Assembly: GCA_947476275.1 (NCBI GenBank)
Contig: CANJPQ010000029.1
Span: 1 to 54,391 of the forward strand
Direction: 5' to 3'
Length of the DNA stretch: 54,391 nt
Source: Fidelibacterota bacterium
GTDB lineage: Bacteria > Pseudomonadota > Alphaproteobacteria > Rhodospirillales > Rhodospirillaceae
The translations under genes and the position numbers were made by a program. This document shows positions 8,913 to 17,100 of this stretch, piece by piece. The notes under the pieces are model-generated. The model saw nothing but the letters and a program-made list of their open reading frames with translations, was not told the DNA's origin and made no database searches. The stretch's first letter is position 1. Each line of letters starts with the position of its first letter.

Positions 8913-9329
8913 CTAGCGCTTCTTGCGCAAGCCCCGGGTGCCGAGGCCGATCTTCTTTGCCAGCGAGGAGCGCTTCTTGGCGTAGTTCGGCGCCACCATC
9001 GGATAATCCGGCGGCAGGGCCCACCGCTCCCGATACTGCTCCGGCGTGAGATTGTACGCCGTCTTCAGATGCCGCTTGAGCATCTTCAGCTTCTTGCCGT
9101 CTTCCAGGCAGACTACATAGTCGGGCATCACCGACTTCTTCACCGGCACCGCCGGCTCGGGCCGCGCGCCCAGGCCGGTGCGGTCGCCGACACCGGACAA
9201 GGCGCGGTGCACGTCGTGAATCAACTTCGGCAGCGCATCCATCGTGACTGAATTGTTGGCAACGTGAGCAGCGACGATTTGCGTTGTGAGCGTCAGCAGA
9301 TCGGCCGCGTGCGGCGATGTGTCCGCCAT
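8913..9329 (-). CDS. mucR: MucR/Ros-family transcriptional regulator with an incomplete zinc site
   Basis: MucR/Ros proteins are H-NS-like global regulators in alphaproteobacteria. The 138-residue product has the family layout: an N-terminal oligomerisation region (LLTLTTQIVAAHVANNSV) and a C-terminal Ros domain (YNLTPEQYRERWALPPDYPM, then VAPNYAKKRS). The canonical zinc ligands are incomplete. The usual CxxC reads CLED, and the second histidine region reads HLKTAYNLTP, with only one histidine. Zinc-independent Ros-fold proteins are known in Mesorhizobium. The start ATG at 9329 has AAGGA nine bases upstream. It is divergent from the TusA-like gene. Confidence 0.88.
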   Translation of the reverse strand: MADTSPHAADLLTLTTQIVAAHVANNSVTMDALPKLIHDVHRALSGVGDRTGLGARPEPAVPVKKSVMPDYVVCLEDGKKLKMLKRHLKTAYNLTPEQYRERWALPPDYPMVAPNYAKKRSSLAKKIGLGTRGLRKKR

Positions 9330-9426
9330 ATTATTTTTCCTTGCAGTTCCAGTGACCCGGCTCGGGTATAGAAGTGCAAACCAATGCACGCAACGCAGAT
9401 TGTATTTCGCTCACCTTTCGTCGCGC

Positions 9427-9675
9427 ATGAACGACACCACGCACTTTCTCGATATCACGCCTGACGTGTGTCCACTCACATTCGTCAAGACGAAGTTGTT
9501 GCTTGAACGTGTTCCGGTTGGGGCGATTGTCACCGTCCGGTTGAAAGGCGCTGAGCCGCTCGACAACGTGCCGCGCGCCGTTGCCGCACACGGGCACGAG
9601 ATTATCTCGTTGGTGCCCGAAACCGATTCGCGCGCGCCGCGCGATCCGCACATCCTCACGATACGAAAAAAGTAG
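9427..9675 (+). CDS. TusA/YedF-family sulfurtransferase-like protein
   Basis: An 82-residue SirA-like protein. The signature DITPDVCPLTFVKTKLLLE places the conserved active-site cysteine at residue 15, within the CP motif that carries persulfide sulfur in TusA proteins. The fold is small and cytoplasmic. It is transcribed away from mucR and stops 5 bases before the convergent rimI stop. Possible roles are sulfur relay for tRNA thiolation or cofactor synthesis; the specific partner is not evident from neighbours. The ribosome-binding site is weak. Confidence 0.85.
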   Translation: MNDTTHFLDITPDVCPLTFVKTKLLLERVPVGAIVTVRLKGAEPLDNVPRAVAAHGHEIISLVPETDSRAPRDPHILTIRKK

Positions 9676-9680
9676 TTCCG

Positions 9681-10118
9681 CTAGAGATCGCGGCGCATCA
9701 CAACAGCGTCGCCTCTGGATCCACCCGCTCGCTCATAATATCCGCGCCGCGTGCCGCACGCCGCGAAGCCCGCGGACTCATACAGCGCACGTGCTGCGGC
9801 GTTATCGACCGCGACCTCGAGATAGCACGATGCGGTACCGCGATTGCGCAAGTCCTCAAGCGCATGCGTCAGCAGCCGTGCCGCGTAGCCGCGCCGACGC
9901 ATTGCCGGCGTGACGGCGAGCGTCAGAACTTCCGCTTCTTCCGCAACCCGGCGCATCAGGATGAACGCCTCGGCCAAGTCTTCGCCGGTGACCCAGCCGC
10001 TCACGCCCGGTTGGCGCAGAAATTGTGCGAAGTCCGCCGCCGTCCACGGTTCGGGAAAACTCGTGGCGTGAATTTCTGCAAGCAGCTCGCCATCGTCGGG
10101 TCGCGCCGGCACGATCAC
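9681..10118 (-). CDS. rimI: Ribosomal-protein-alanine N-acetyltransferase RimI-like
   Basis: A 145-residue GNAT acetyltransferase. The acetyl-CoA loop is visible as VTPAMRRRGYAARLLTHAL, and the tail motif NAAARALYESAGF is typical of RimI. RimI acetylates the N-terminus of ribosomal protein S18 in E. coli. It starts at the GTG at 10118, which overlaps the tsaB stop as GTGA; tsaB-rimI is a conserved pair. A longer frame reaching further upstream overlaps tsaB and has the wrong composition. Confidence 0.9.
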   Translation of the reverse strand: MIVPARPDDGELLAEIHATSFPEPWTAADFAQFLRQPGVSGWVTGEDLAEAFILMRRVAEEAEVLTLAVTPAMRRRGYAARLLTHALEDLRNRGTASCYLEVAVDNAAARALYESAGFAACGTRRGYYERAGGSRGDAVVMRRDL

Positions 10119-10756
10119 GACGACACCGAAACATCCGGGGCGCGCACGTACAGCGGCAACGGTCCTTCCGCGTCCGGCGCGCGTGTTGCGGACAACGCGG
10201 CGAGCACCGCCGCATCGGGCAGCACACGCGTGTCGTCGACGCGTGCCTCGGGCAAAGCCGCGCGCGCCATCGCCGCGCCGTCGCCGACCAGCGTCAACGG
10301 CCGCTGCCAAGGTCGCGCCCAGCCGACCAGGGCGTCGATCGGCAGGCTCACGGTGTCGGACAAACGCCGCCCGTCCGGGTCGAAGGCTTCCGCGTAGACA
10401 TCGCCGCGCTTGCTGTCGATTGCGCTGATCACCGTGCCGGTGGCGGCGCTGCCCGCTTGCAGAACCTCGCCGGTTGTCACGCCGATCACGGGGATCGCAA
10501 GCGCCAGTCCGAATCCCCGCGCCGCGGACAGGCCGATGCGCACCCCGGTGAAGGACCCAGGGCCTACAGTCACGGCAACGCGTGCGAGGTCGGCGAAAGC
10601 GACATCCGCGTCCTTCATGCACGCGGCGATCATCGGTGCGAGCGCTTCCGCTTGGCCGCGCTCCATGTGGTCGCGCAACGACGCCAGCGTGGCGCCGTCG
10701 CGCCACACCGCCACGGACACCGCCGCCGCCGTGCAATCGAATGCCAGGATGATCAT
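10115..10756 (-). CDS. tsaB: tRNA threonylcarbamoyladenosine biosynthesis protein TsaB
   Basis: TsaB is the scaffolding ASKHA-fold partner of TsaD in t6A37 tRNA modification. At 213 residues it has the expected N-terminal segment IILAFDCTAAAVSVAVWRD and the family motif TVGPGSFTGVRIGLSAARG. It lacks the metal-binding histidines of TsaD, as expected. It is coupled to rimI by a 4-bp overlap; the catalytic partner tsaD lies about 6.3 kb to the right, past the heme genes. Confidence 0.95.
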   Translation of the reverse strand: MIILAFDCTAAAVSVAVWRDGATLASLRDHMERGQAEALAPMIAACMKDADVAFADLARVAVTVGPGSFTGVRIGLSAARGFGLALAIPVIGVTTGEVLQAGSAATGTVISAIDSKRGDVYAEAFDPDGRRLSDTVSLPIDALVGWARPWQRPLTLVGDGAAMARAALPEARVDDTRVLPDAAVLAALSATRAPDAEGPLPLYVRAPDVSVSS

Positions 10757-10824
10757 CGGGCTGTCTTACACCGCGCGCCCGAAAAAGACGATTCGCAGCA
10801 CGGCGGCTTCAGATATCATGCGGC

Positions 10825-11415
10825 ATGACCCTGCTCGTTGAGATCACGCCCGCGGACTACGATGTCGTCCTCGACATCGCTTACGCCACGGCCAACAACT
10901 TCACCGGCAAACCGGTTTACGCCCGGCCGGGCTGCTACCTCAACGTGGAAGCGGCCGCGTGCTTGCGCCGGGCCGTCGACCTCGCCAAGCCCATGGGCCT
11001 GCGCTTCAAGGTGTTCGACGCCTTCCGCCCGGCGGAGGCGCAGTGGGTGCTGTGGCATCACACACCGGATCCGGATTTCCTCGCCGACCCGCGCCGCGGC
11101 TCGCCCCATTCCATGGGGGCCGCGGTGGACCTCACCCTGATCGACGGCGGCGGCGCTGAACTCGACATGGGTACCGCTTTCGATGCCTTCACGCCGCTGT
11201 CCCATCACGGCGCTCGGGAGATTCCGCCGTCGGCCATGCGCAACCGCGCCGTGCTGCTCGGCCTCATGACCGCCGCCGGGTTCGACTTCTATCGCAATGA
11301 GTGGTGGCACTATCAGCTGTTCGCGCCGCGCGCTCGCTATCCGGTGCTCAGCGATACTGTTCTCCCGACGCCGATGATGCCGCCGGGGACGAAGCTGCAA
11401 GCGCTGGCGTCTTAA
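10825..11415 (+). CDS. ddpX: D-alanyl-D-alanine dipeptidase (VanX/DdpX family, M15D)
   Basis: A 196-residue zinc dipeptidase. The metal and catalytic motifs are present: FDAFRPAEAQ (Arg), SPHSMGAAVDLTL (SxHxxGxAxD zinc ligands) and EWWHYQ (catalytic Glu and third His ligand). There is no signal peptide, so it is probably cytoplasmic and recycles D-Ala-D-Ala from peptidoglycan turnover. No vanHA genes accompany it, so a vancomycin-resistance role is unlikely. It converges on the hemY-like gene, with stop codons overlapping at 11412-11415. Confidence 0.92.
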   Translation: MTLLVEITPADYDVVLDIAYATANNFTGKPVYARPGCYLNVEAAACLRRAVDLAKPMGLRFKVFDAFRPAEAQWVLWHHTPDPDFLADPRRGSPHSMGAAVDLTLIDGGGAELDMGTAFDAFTPLSHHGAREIPPSAMRNRAVLLGLMTAAGFDFYRNEWWHYQLFAPRARYPVLSDTVLPTPMMPPGTKLQALAS

Positions 11416-12653
11416 GCCAACAGGGCCGCCGCAGAAGATGGTGGTGGCACCGTTGCTGCCGCGACCGCGCCGGCCTTCAGCGCTTCCCGCAGCCAGCGCG
11501 CCACCGCTTCCGCATCGCCGCGCTCGCCGTTCTCCAGTTCCGCCATCAGCCGCGCCGCCCGCGCCCGCACGGACGGCGTGTGCAGTTCCGATGTGAGTCC
11601 GCTGAGACGATTGCGCGCGCGGCCCCACAGCTCCGCGCCGAGGGAGGCTTCCGCCAGGGCAAGCCGGCTCTCAGGGTCGTCCGGATTGCTCTGCACCAGC
11701 GTCTCGGCGCGGCGCGCCCAGTCGAGCGCCGTTTCGCCCGGGATCAGCGCGCGATACGCCGCTGCCAGCACCGGGTCGGGCCCCTTTGCCCACAGGCGCT
11801 CGATCTCGCCGGCGGCCTTCTTGCCTTTGCCCTGTGCGGTCATCGCCTTGGCATACAGAGCGACGGCTAACACACCGCCGCCTTCTTCCATCGCGCGCTG
11901 CGCGCTGCGCGCCGCGGCGATGGTTTGCCCGTCGGCCAGCTGTACTTGCGCGAGCTGAATGCGCAGGCGTGCCCGCAAGCGTTCCTGGTCCGTCGCTGTG
12001 AACACCTGTCGTCCCGCCGCGCCCTCCACGACCTGCAACGCATCGGCCCAGCGGCCGGCGGCGATCTCGTGATCCAACAAAAGATGCACCGCCCACGCCG
12101 CGCTGTCGCCGCGGGTGAGCGCACGGCGCGCAAAGCCGGCGGCCCCGATCGCATCGCCGTCGCTCTGCGCGCGTGTGGCAAGCGACCGCAGCGCCGCCAT
12201 CTCGGTCTCGGGTCGTTCCAGCAGCGTCTCCGCCGCAGCCTTCAGCTCTACCGCATCGCCGTCGAGGGCCGCGGCTTGCTTGCGCAGGACCGTCACCGCC
12301 GGCGTGTCGCCGAGCAAACTGCCTGCGTCGCGCGCCAAACGGCGCGCGCTTGCGGCGTGACCCGCGTGAACCGCGGCGAAACCGTCGCCCAGCATGACCA
12401 GGCCCTTGCGCATGCGCTTCTCGCGCTGCTGCGCCGCATAGGCGCGCAAGCTGCCGCGGATCCAGGCGAACAATTTCATCGCCGCGCCCAGCATGGCCAT
12501 GAACACGACCACCGCCACGACCAAGACGGCGACGGACGTGTCGATCCGCCAGCCGCGCCAGGTCAGCGTCGCACCCCCCGGATCGTTGGCGAGCCACACC
12601 GCGCCCGCCACGAGCGCCGCGACCATCACCACATAGAGGACGATGCGGATCAT
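11412..12653 (-). CDS. HemY-like TPR membrane protein of the heme cluster
   Basis: A 413-residue inner-membrane protein. Two N-terminal hydrophobic segments (about residues 5-22 and 42-62) fit the HemY_N domain, followed by a helical TPR-like region rich in Ala, Arg and Glu. Despite the name, this proteobacterial HemY is not protoporphyrinogen oxidase; it is thought to assist heme synthesis at the membrane. Its start overlaps the end of the hemD-mic60 fusion by 4 bp (ATGA at 12650-12653), matching the hemD-mitofilin-hemY order of other alphaproteobacteria. Confidence 0.88.
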   Translation of the reverse strand: MIRIVLYVVMVAALVAGAVWLANDPGGATLTWRGWRIDTSVAVLVVAVVVFMAMLGAAMKLFAWIRGSLRAYAAQQREKRMRKGLVMLGDGFAAVHAGHAASARRLARDAGSLLGDTPAVTVLRKQAAALDGDAVELKAAAETLLERPETEMAALRSLATRAQSDGDAIGAAGFARRALTRGDSAAWAVHLLLDHEIAAGRWADALQVVEGAAGRQVFTATDQERLRARLRIQLAQVQLADGQTIAAARSAQRAMEEGGGVLAVALYAKAMTAQGKGKKAAGEIERLWAKGPDPVLAAAYRALIPGETALDWARRAETLVQSNPDDPESRLALAEASLGAELWGRARNRLSGLTSELHTPSVRARAARLMAELENGERGDAEAVARWLREALKAGAVAAATVPPPSSAAALLA

Positions 12654-15600
12654 GGACCCGCCTTCGGCGCTTCAGCCGGCGCGGCGGCTTTGGCTGTTCC
12701 ACCTGCGCCCAGCGCTGCGATGGTCTTCAAGCTCGCCTCCGTCACGGCGGACTCTACAGCGACGCGTGCGCGGGCTTCGTCGAGCCATAACTTCGCAGCC
12801 TCCGCGGCGGGTCCGGTGAGCGCATCCATCTCCGTCACGCTGGCGGCAAGATTGCTCGCATTCAATTGTGCCCCCACCCGCGCCAGGATCGCCTCCGGAT
12901 CGCTTCCGACCGCAAGACCGTCGATGCGCCGGATGGTCACCAGCGACAACATGCGATCGAAACTGCGCGCCACCCAGCCGCTGACGCCCTCGGGGATCGT
13001 GCGGGCGCGCAACACGCGGCCGGCGGTCTCGTCGAACCGCGCGCGCAAATCTAACAGCGTCGCGATTCCGGTCGCGGCGTGGGTCGTCATGTGCACGTCG
13101 TCCAACGGCAGCGCCACGCCGGACTGCGCGCTCATCGCCTTCACGCTCTCGAGTTCCAGGGCATAGGGCCGGCCGGCGGCGATCGCCTCACGCAACTGCG
13201 CCACCGCCAGCAACTGGCCGATGCGTGCGGTCTGTTCCGCGACCGCCGTGCGCGCGACATGTTCCAGCGTGTTCACGCGCTCCGAAAGCGCAAGCACCGT
13301 GCTCGCATCCGCGCTTTTGCCCTCAAGCGCGTCGATGCGCTTGGACAGGTCTTGCAGCCGCGCGCTGTTGCCAAGGGCTGCTTCCAAGGTCGCGATCCGC
13401 GCCATCAGGCCCGCGTACTCCTGGCCCGACACGATCCCGGGCGTTGCCGCCGCGGCGGGCAACGGCATAGCGGGTTGCACCGCAGTCGCCGCAGGCGCCG
13501 GTGTCGCCGGGGTCGGTGTCGCCGGCACCGGCGTTGCGGGGGTTGGGGCTGCCGTGGGCGCCACGGCAACAGGGGCCACGGGCGCGGCAGGTGGCGGCGT
13601 TGGCGCTTCGACGACTGCTGCCGTCGCTGTGACGGCCTCAACCGGTGCGAAGCGCTGATTGCGCTGCATGACGGCATAGGCCGCGCCGGCCGCAACGACC
13701 ACCAGCACCGCCGCTGCGATCAGCCGGCCGCTGCGACGCGGCGGCTGATCCTGCGCCTGCTGTTGCGCGGGCTGCTGCGGTTCCGGCGCCGGCTCGGTGG
13801 CCGGCTGTTCCGCGCCCGTGTCGTTGAAGCCGCGCCAGGTTTGCGTGCGCGCGCGATTGTCTGCGGCGTCCTCCGCCTGCAGTCGTGCGGCGCGACCGCG
13901 CAGGGCTACGCCCGCGTCCGCCGCCTGATCAAGCGCAGATGTGCGCGCCGTATCGGGCACGGGCTCCGGCACTACGGGCGGCGTTTCGTCGGACAACGTT
14001 TGATCCATCGCAACCGGCTCTTCTTCAGGCGTGAGTGTAGCGGAGGTCGTGGCGGGAGGCACGACAGCATCCGGCGTTAGGTCGGCGGGTATTGGGCCGG
14101 GCCGTATCGGGTCGGGCTGCGCTGTCGCTGCCGGCTCTGCAGGCAGCGGCTCTGCAGCCACCCGCTTTGCAGCCAACCGTCCGCGCAGCCATCTGCCGAA
14201 GTCGCCAAGGACGGCCGAGTAAAGGGATGGTCGCGCGGAACGGTCGCCGGGATCGGGCGGTGTCGGTACGGGTGCGTCGACTGAGCTGCCGCTGCGGCCG
14301 TCGTTGCCTGCGATCCCTTGCGCCTGTTCCGCGCGCGCTTCCCCAACGCGCACTCCGGCAAGTCGTTGCGCAGATATCGCGGCCTGTTCGGTGCGCGCCG
14401 CCTGCGCGGCGCTGCGGCGTTGTTCCGCCTGCGCTTCCCGGGCAAGGCGATTGTCTTCGAACGGCTGCGGTTGTGCTTCCGGGGTGTCGTGTGTCCTCGT
14501 GTCGTGTGTCTCCGGGGGCGCCTGGAGTTGTGCGGCCGCGCGCCGCCGCGCCTCTTCCTGCCGCCGCACGCCTTCTTCGGCTGCGAGTTGCTCCAAGGCG
14601 CGCTGACGCCGTGCGGCATCGGCTTGGCGCTGGGCCTCCTCGCGCGCGGCGCGGTCCCTTTCGGCCTGTGCGCGCGCCGCGGCTTCGCGGGCAGCGATCT
14701 CCGCCAAACGCTTGCGCTCTTCTTCCTGCCGCGCCGCGTCTTCGCGCGCCCGTTGCTCGGCACGGGCCGCTTCCTCCGCCGCGGCATGCGCTTCGGCATC
14801 GGCTACCGCGCGGGCCTCGCGTTCCGCGGCTTCTTCCTTTTCCCGCGCGATCCGTGCCGCCGCGTCCCGTTCCCGCGCGGCGCGTTCGCGGGCTTCCTCG
14901 TCCGCGTGCGCCTTCTCCGCACGGGCCTGCGCTTCCGCGGCGGCCTGGGCGGCCTCTGCGCGCAGACGCTCCGCTTCCCGACGCGCCCGTTCTTCGTCTG
15001 CGATGCGCTGTGCCTCCGCGCGCGCCTTCTCCTGCGCCGCGCGCGCTTCGTCTGCGATCCGTTGCGCCTCGGCGCGCGCTTGCTCCTGCGCGGCCCGCTC
15101 GGCCTCGCGGCGGATGCGCTCCTGTGCGGCGGCTTCGGCCTTGGCTTTCTCTTGGGCGGCGCGCGCTTCATCGGCGATGCGCTGTGCCTCGGCGCGGGCC
15201 TTGTCCCGTGCCGCCCGTTCCTCGTCCGCAATCCGTTGCGCTTCGATCCGCGCCGTCTCGCGGGCGGCCTGTTCGGCTTCGCGCCGCAAGCGCTCCTGCT
15301 CCGCGGCTTCGGCGCGGCGTTTTGCTTCCCATTCCTCGGCTTCGCGCCGCTGCCGGGCACGCGCTTCCGCCGCGGCTTTCTCTTCGGCGCGCCGACGATC
15401 TTCTTCCGCCTTCACCTCCGCGCGAATCCGCTCGGCTTCCGCTTGTGCGGCGGCGCGCCGGCGGTCCGCATCCTCGCGCGCCAACTGCCGCTTGCGCTCG
15501 GCTTCTACGCGTTGGCGTTCGTCCTCGGCCCGCGCCAGGGCCTCGGCGGCGTCCGCTTCGGCTTTCGCAACCGCTTTGCGATGATCTTCTTCGGCTTTGG

Positions 15601-17026
15601 CCGCGGCCCGCAGCCGTTCCGCCTCGGCTTTCTCAGCGGCGCGCATGCGATCAGCTTCCGCCTTGGCCACGGCCTGGGCTTCCGCTTCGGCCGCGCGCCG
15701 TGCTGCTTCTTCGCGGGCGCGTTGCTCGGCTTGCGCTTTTTCGACAGCACGCAGGCGATCTGCCTCGGCTTTTGCGGCGACCCGCGCTTCGGCTTCCGCC
15801 GCGCGCCGCGTGGCCTCTTCGCGGGCGCGTTGCTCCGCGGCGGCGCGGTCTTCGGCGGCCTTTATCTCTGCTGCTGCTTTGGCTTCCGCCTTGCGCCGCT
15901 CGGCGTCGGCCTTTTCTTCCGCCCGCCGGCGATCCGCTTCGGCTTTCTCCGCGATCTTGCGGCGATCTGCCTCCGCCTTCTCTGCGGCCCGACGACGCTC
16001 GGCCTCGGCTTTTTCCTCCGCGCGCTGGCGTTCGGCCTCCGCTTTCGCCGCCGCCCGTTGTTGTTCCTCTTCCGCCTGCTTGGCCGCCGCTGCCCGTGCT
16101 GCTGCCTCGCGCGCCTCTTTCGCACGGCGTTCTTCTTCGGCCTGCTGTTCGGCGCGGCGCCGGTCTTCTGCGGCACGATCGGCGGCGGCCTTGCGCTCTG
16201 CTTCCGCCTTCGCGGCGGCGACGCGGCGCTCTTCTTCCGCGCGCTCCGCGGCAAGGCGCGCCTCCTCTGCGTCGCGCCGTTTGCGCTCCTGTGCCGCCGC
16301 TGCACGCACGGGGCGATCTTTCTCTTCCCCGGTCACGCTCGCGGCCAAGCCGTCGTCATCGCCCTGTGGCGCGATCACCACCATATCGAACGCAAGCGCG
16401 CGCAACGGCGCGGAGACCACGCTGGTGGCGACAATCGCGCTCAGGGGCCGCGCCGCCTCGGTCAAGTCTTCGCGCTGAACCAGCGTGACGAACGCGCGCG
16501 CGGCGTCCGCAGTGGCGAACACCACGCTGTCGAAACCGCCCGCCGCCACTTGCGCCCGCAGGTCCTTCGGCATCGCGTCGATGCGCGCCAGCGCATACAG
16601 CGGCAGATTGCGCACCGCGAAACCGACATTGGTCAGATTGGCGACCACGCTCGCCGGCGCACCGGCGGGACACGGATGGATCAGCGCGCCATCGCCCGAC
16701 TTCATCTGCGTCTGCACGAGTTGTGCGAGCCCTTGCACATCCTTCGCGGCTTCGACGCGCTTGAAGCCGGCGCGGCGCAGGGCCGCGGCGGTCAATTCAC
16801 TGTCCGCGAAGGCCGGGAAGGTGCGCACACCGATGCGCGCCGCCAGCGCGCGGGCGGCGGCCGGCGTCACCACCAGGAAGCCTTGGGCGTTGACCAGGTT
16901 CACGGCCGTGTCGGGAATCGGCGTCAGCGCCACCAGCGGCGCACACGTCACCTGATGGCCTTGTGCGCTTAACGCCGCGGCGAGGGTGATTGCGTCTTCC
17001 GCCAACTCGGGGATCAGTACGCGCAT
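12650..17026 (-). CDS. Fusion: uroporphyrinogen-III synthase (HemD) – long charged helix – Mic60/mitofilin
   Basis: A single 1458-codon frame. Residues 1-235 are a HemD-type domain (LALFxxxGHxV-like start with ALSAQGHQVTCAPL, then FLVVTPAAARALA), which would cyclise hydroxymethylbilane. Residues ~240-830 are an uninterrupted Ala/Glu/Arg/Lys helix with repeated units (for example four copies of EAQRIADE). A Pro-rich linker leads to one membrane segment at about 1097-1118 (RLIAAAVLVVVAAGAAYAV), then a Pro/Ala/Thr-rich spacer and a Mic60-like coiled coil and C-terminal domain (~1200-1458) expected in the periplasm. Mic60 shapes cristae and intracytoplasmic membranes. I use the ATG at 17026; an upstream ATG at 17095 would overlap the tsaD promoter. 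hemC is not in the window. Confidence 0.85.
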   Translation of the reverse strand: MRVLIPELAEDAITLAAALSAQGHQVTCAPLVALTPIPDTAVNLVNAQGFLVVTPAAARALAARIGVRTFPAFADSELTAAALRRAGFKRVEAAKDVQGLAQLVQTQMKSGDGALIHPCPAGAPASVVANLTNVGFAVRNLPLYALARIDAMPKDLRAQVAAGGFDSVVFATADAARAFVTLVQREDLTEAARPLSAIVATSVVSAPLRALAFDMVVIAPQGDDDGLAASVTGEEKDRPVRAAAAQERKRRDAEEARLAAERAEEERRVAAAKAEAERKAAADRAAEDRRRAEQQAEEERRAKEAREAAARAAAAKQAEEEQQRAAAKAEAERQRAEEKAEAERRRAAEKAEADRRKIAEKAEADRRRAEEKADAERRKAEAKAAAEIKAAEDRAAAEQRAREEATRRAAEAEARVAAKAEADRLRAVEKAQAEQRAREEAARRAAEAEAQAVAKAEADRMRAAEKAEAERLRAAAKAEEDHRKAVAKAEADAAEALARAEDERQRVEAERKRQLAREDADRRRAAAQAEAERIRAEVKAEEDRRRAEEKAAAEARARQRREAEEWEAKRRAEAAEQERLRREAEQAARETARIEAQRIADEERAARDKARAEAQRIADEARAAQEKAKAEAAAQERIRREAERAAQEQARAEAQRIADEARAAQEKARAEAQRIADEERARREAERLRAEAAQAAAEAQARAEKAHADEEARERAARERDAAARIAREKEEAAEREARAVADAEAHAAAEEAARAEQRAREDAARQEEERKRLAEIAAREAAARAQAERDRAAREEAQRQADAARRQRALEQLAAEEGVRRQEEARRRAAAQLQAPPETHDTRTHDTPEAQPQPFEDNRLAREAQAEQRRSAAQAARTEQAAISAQRLAGVRVGEARAEQAQGIAGNDGRSGSSVDAPVPTPPDPGDRSARPSLYSAVLGDFGRWLRGRLAAKRVAAEPLPAEPAATAQPDPIRPGPIPADLTPDAVVPPATTSATLTPEEEPVAMDQTLSDETPPVVPEPVPDTARTSALDQAADAGVALRGRAARLQAEDAADNRARTQTWRGFNDTGAEQPATEPAPEPQQPAQQQAQDQPPRRSGRLIAAAVLVVVAAGAAYAVMQRNQRFAPVEAVTATAAVVEAPTPPPAAPVAPVAVAPTAAPTPATPVPATPTPATPAPAATAVQPAMPLPAAAATPGIVSGQEYAGLMARIATLEAALGNSARLQDLSKRIDALEGKSADASTVLALSERVNTLEHVARTAVAEQTARIGQLLAVAQLREAIAAGRPYALELESVKAMSAQSGVALPLDDVHMTTHAATGIATLLDLRARFDETAGRVLRARTIPEGVSGWVARSFDRMLSLVTIRRIDGLAVGSDPEAILARVGAQLNASNLAASVTEMDALTGPAAEAAKLWLDEARARVAVESAVTEASLKTIAALGAGGTAKAAAPAEAPKAGP

Positions 17027-17100
17027 GATCTCAGTATACTGGCGCCAGAGCCTGAAACTGTTGTAGAGGCTGGCCCCAATCGAGGAAAGGGACAACGGAC

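Noticed and set aside
10825-11415. D-Ala-D-Ala dipeptidase as part of a vancomycin-resistance cluster
   Set aside because: No vanH, vanA or two-component genes accompany it; the neighbours are housekeeping genes.
14092-16972. Long plus-strand frames (up to ~880 codons) opposite the HemD-Mic60 helix
   Set aside because: The repetitive GC-rich codons of the minus-strand helix leave antisense frames open; the products are Arg/Leu/Ala strings with no family match.
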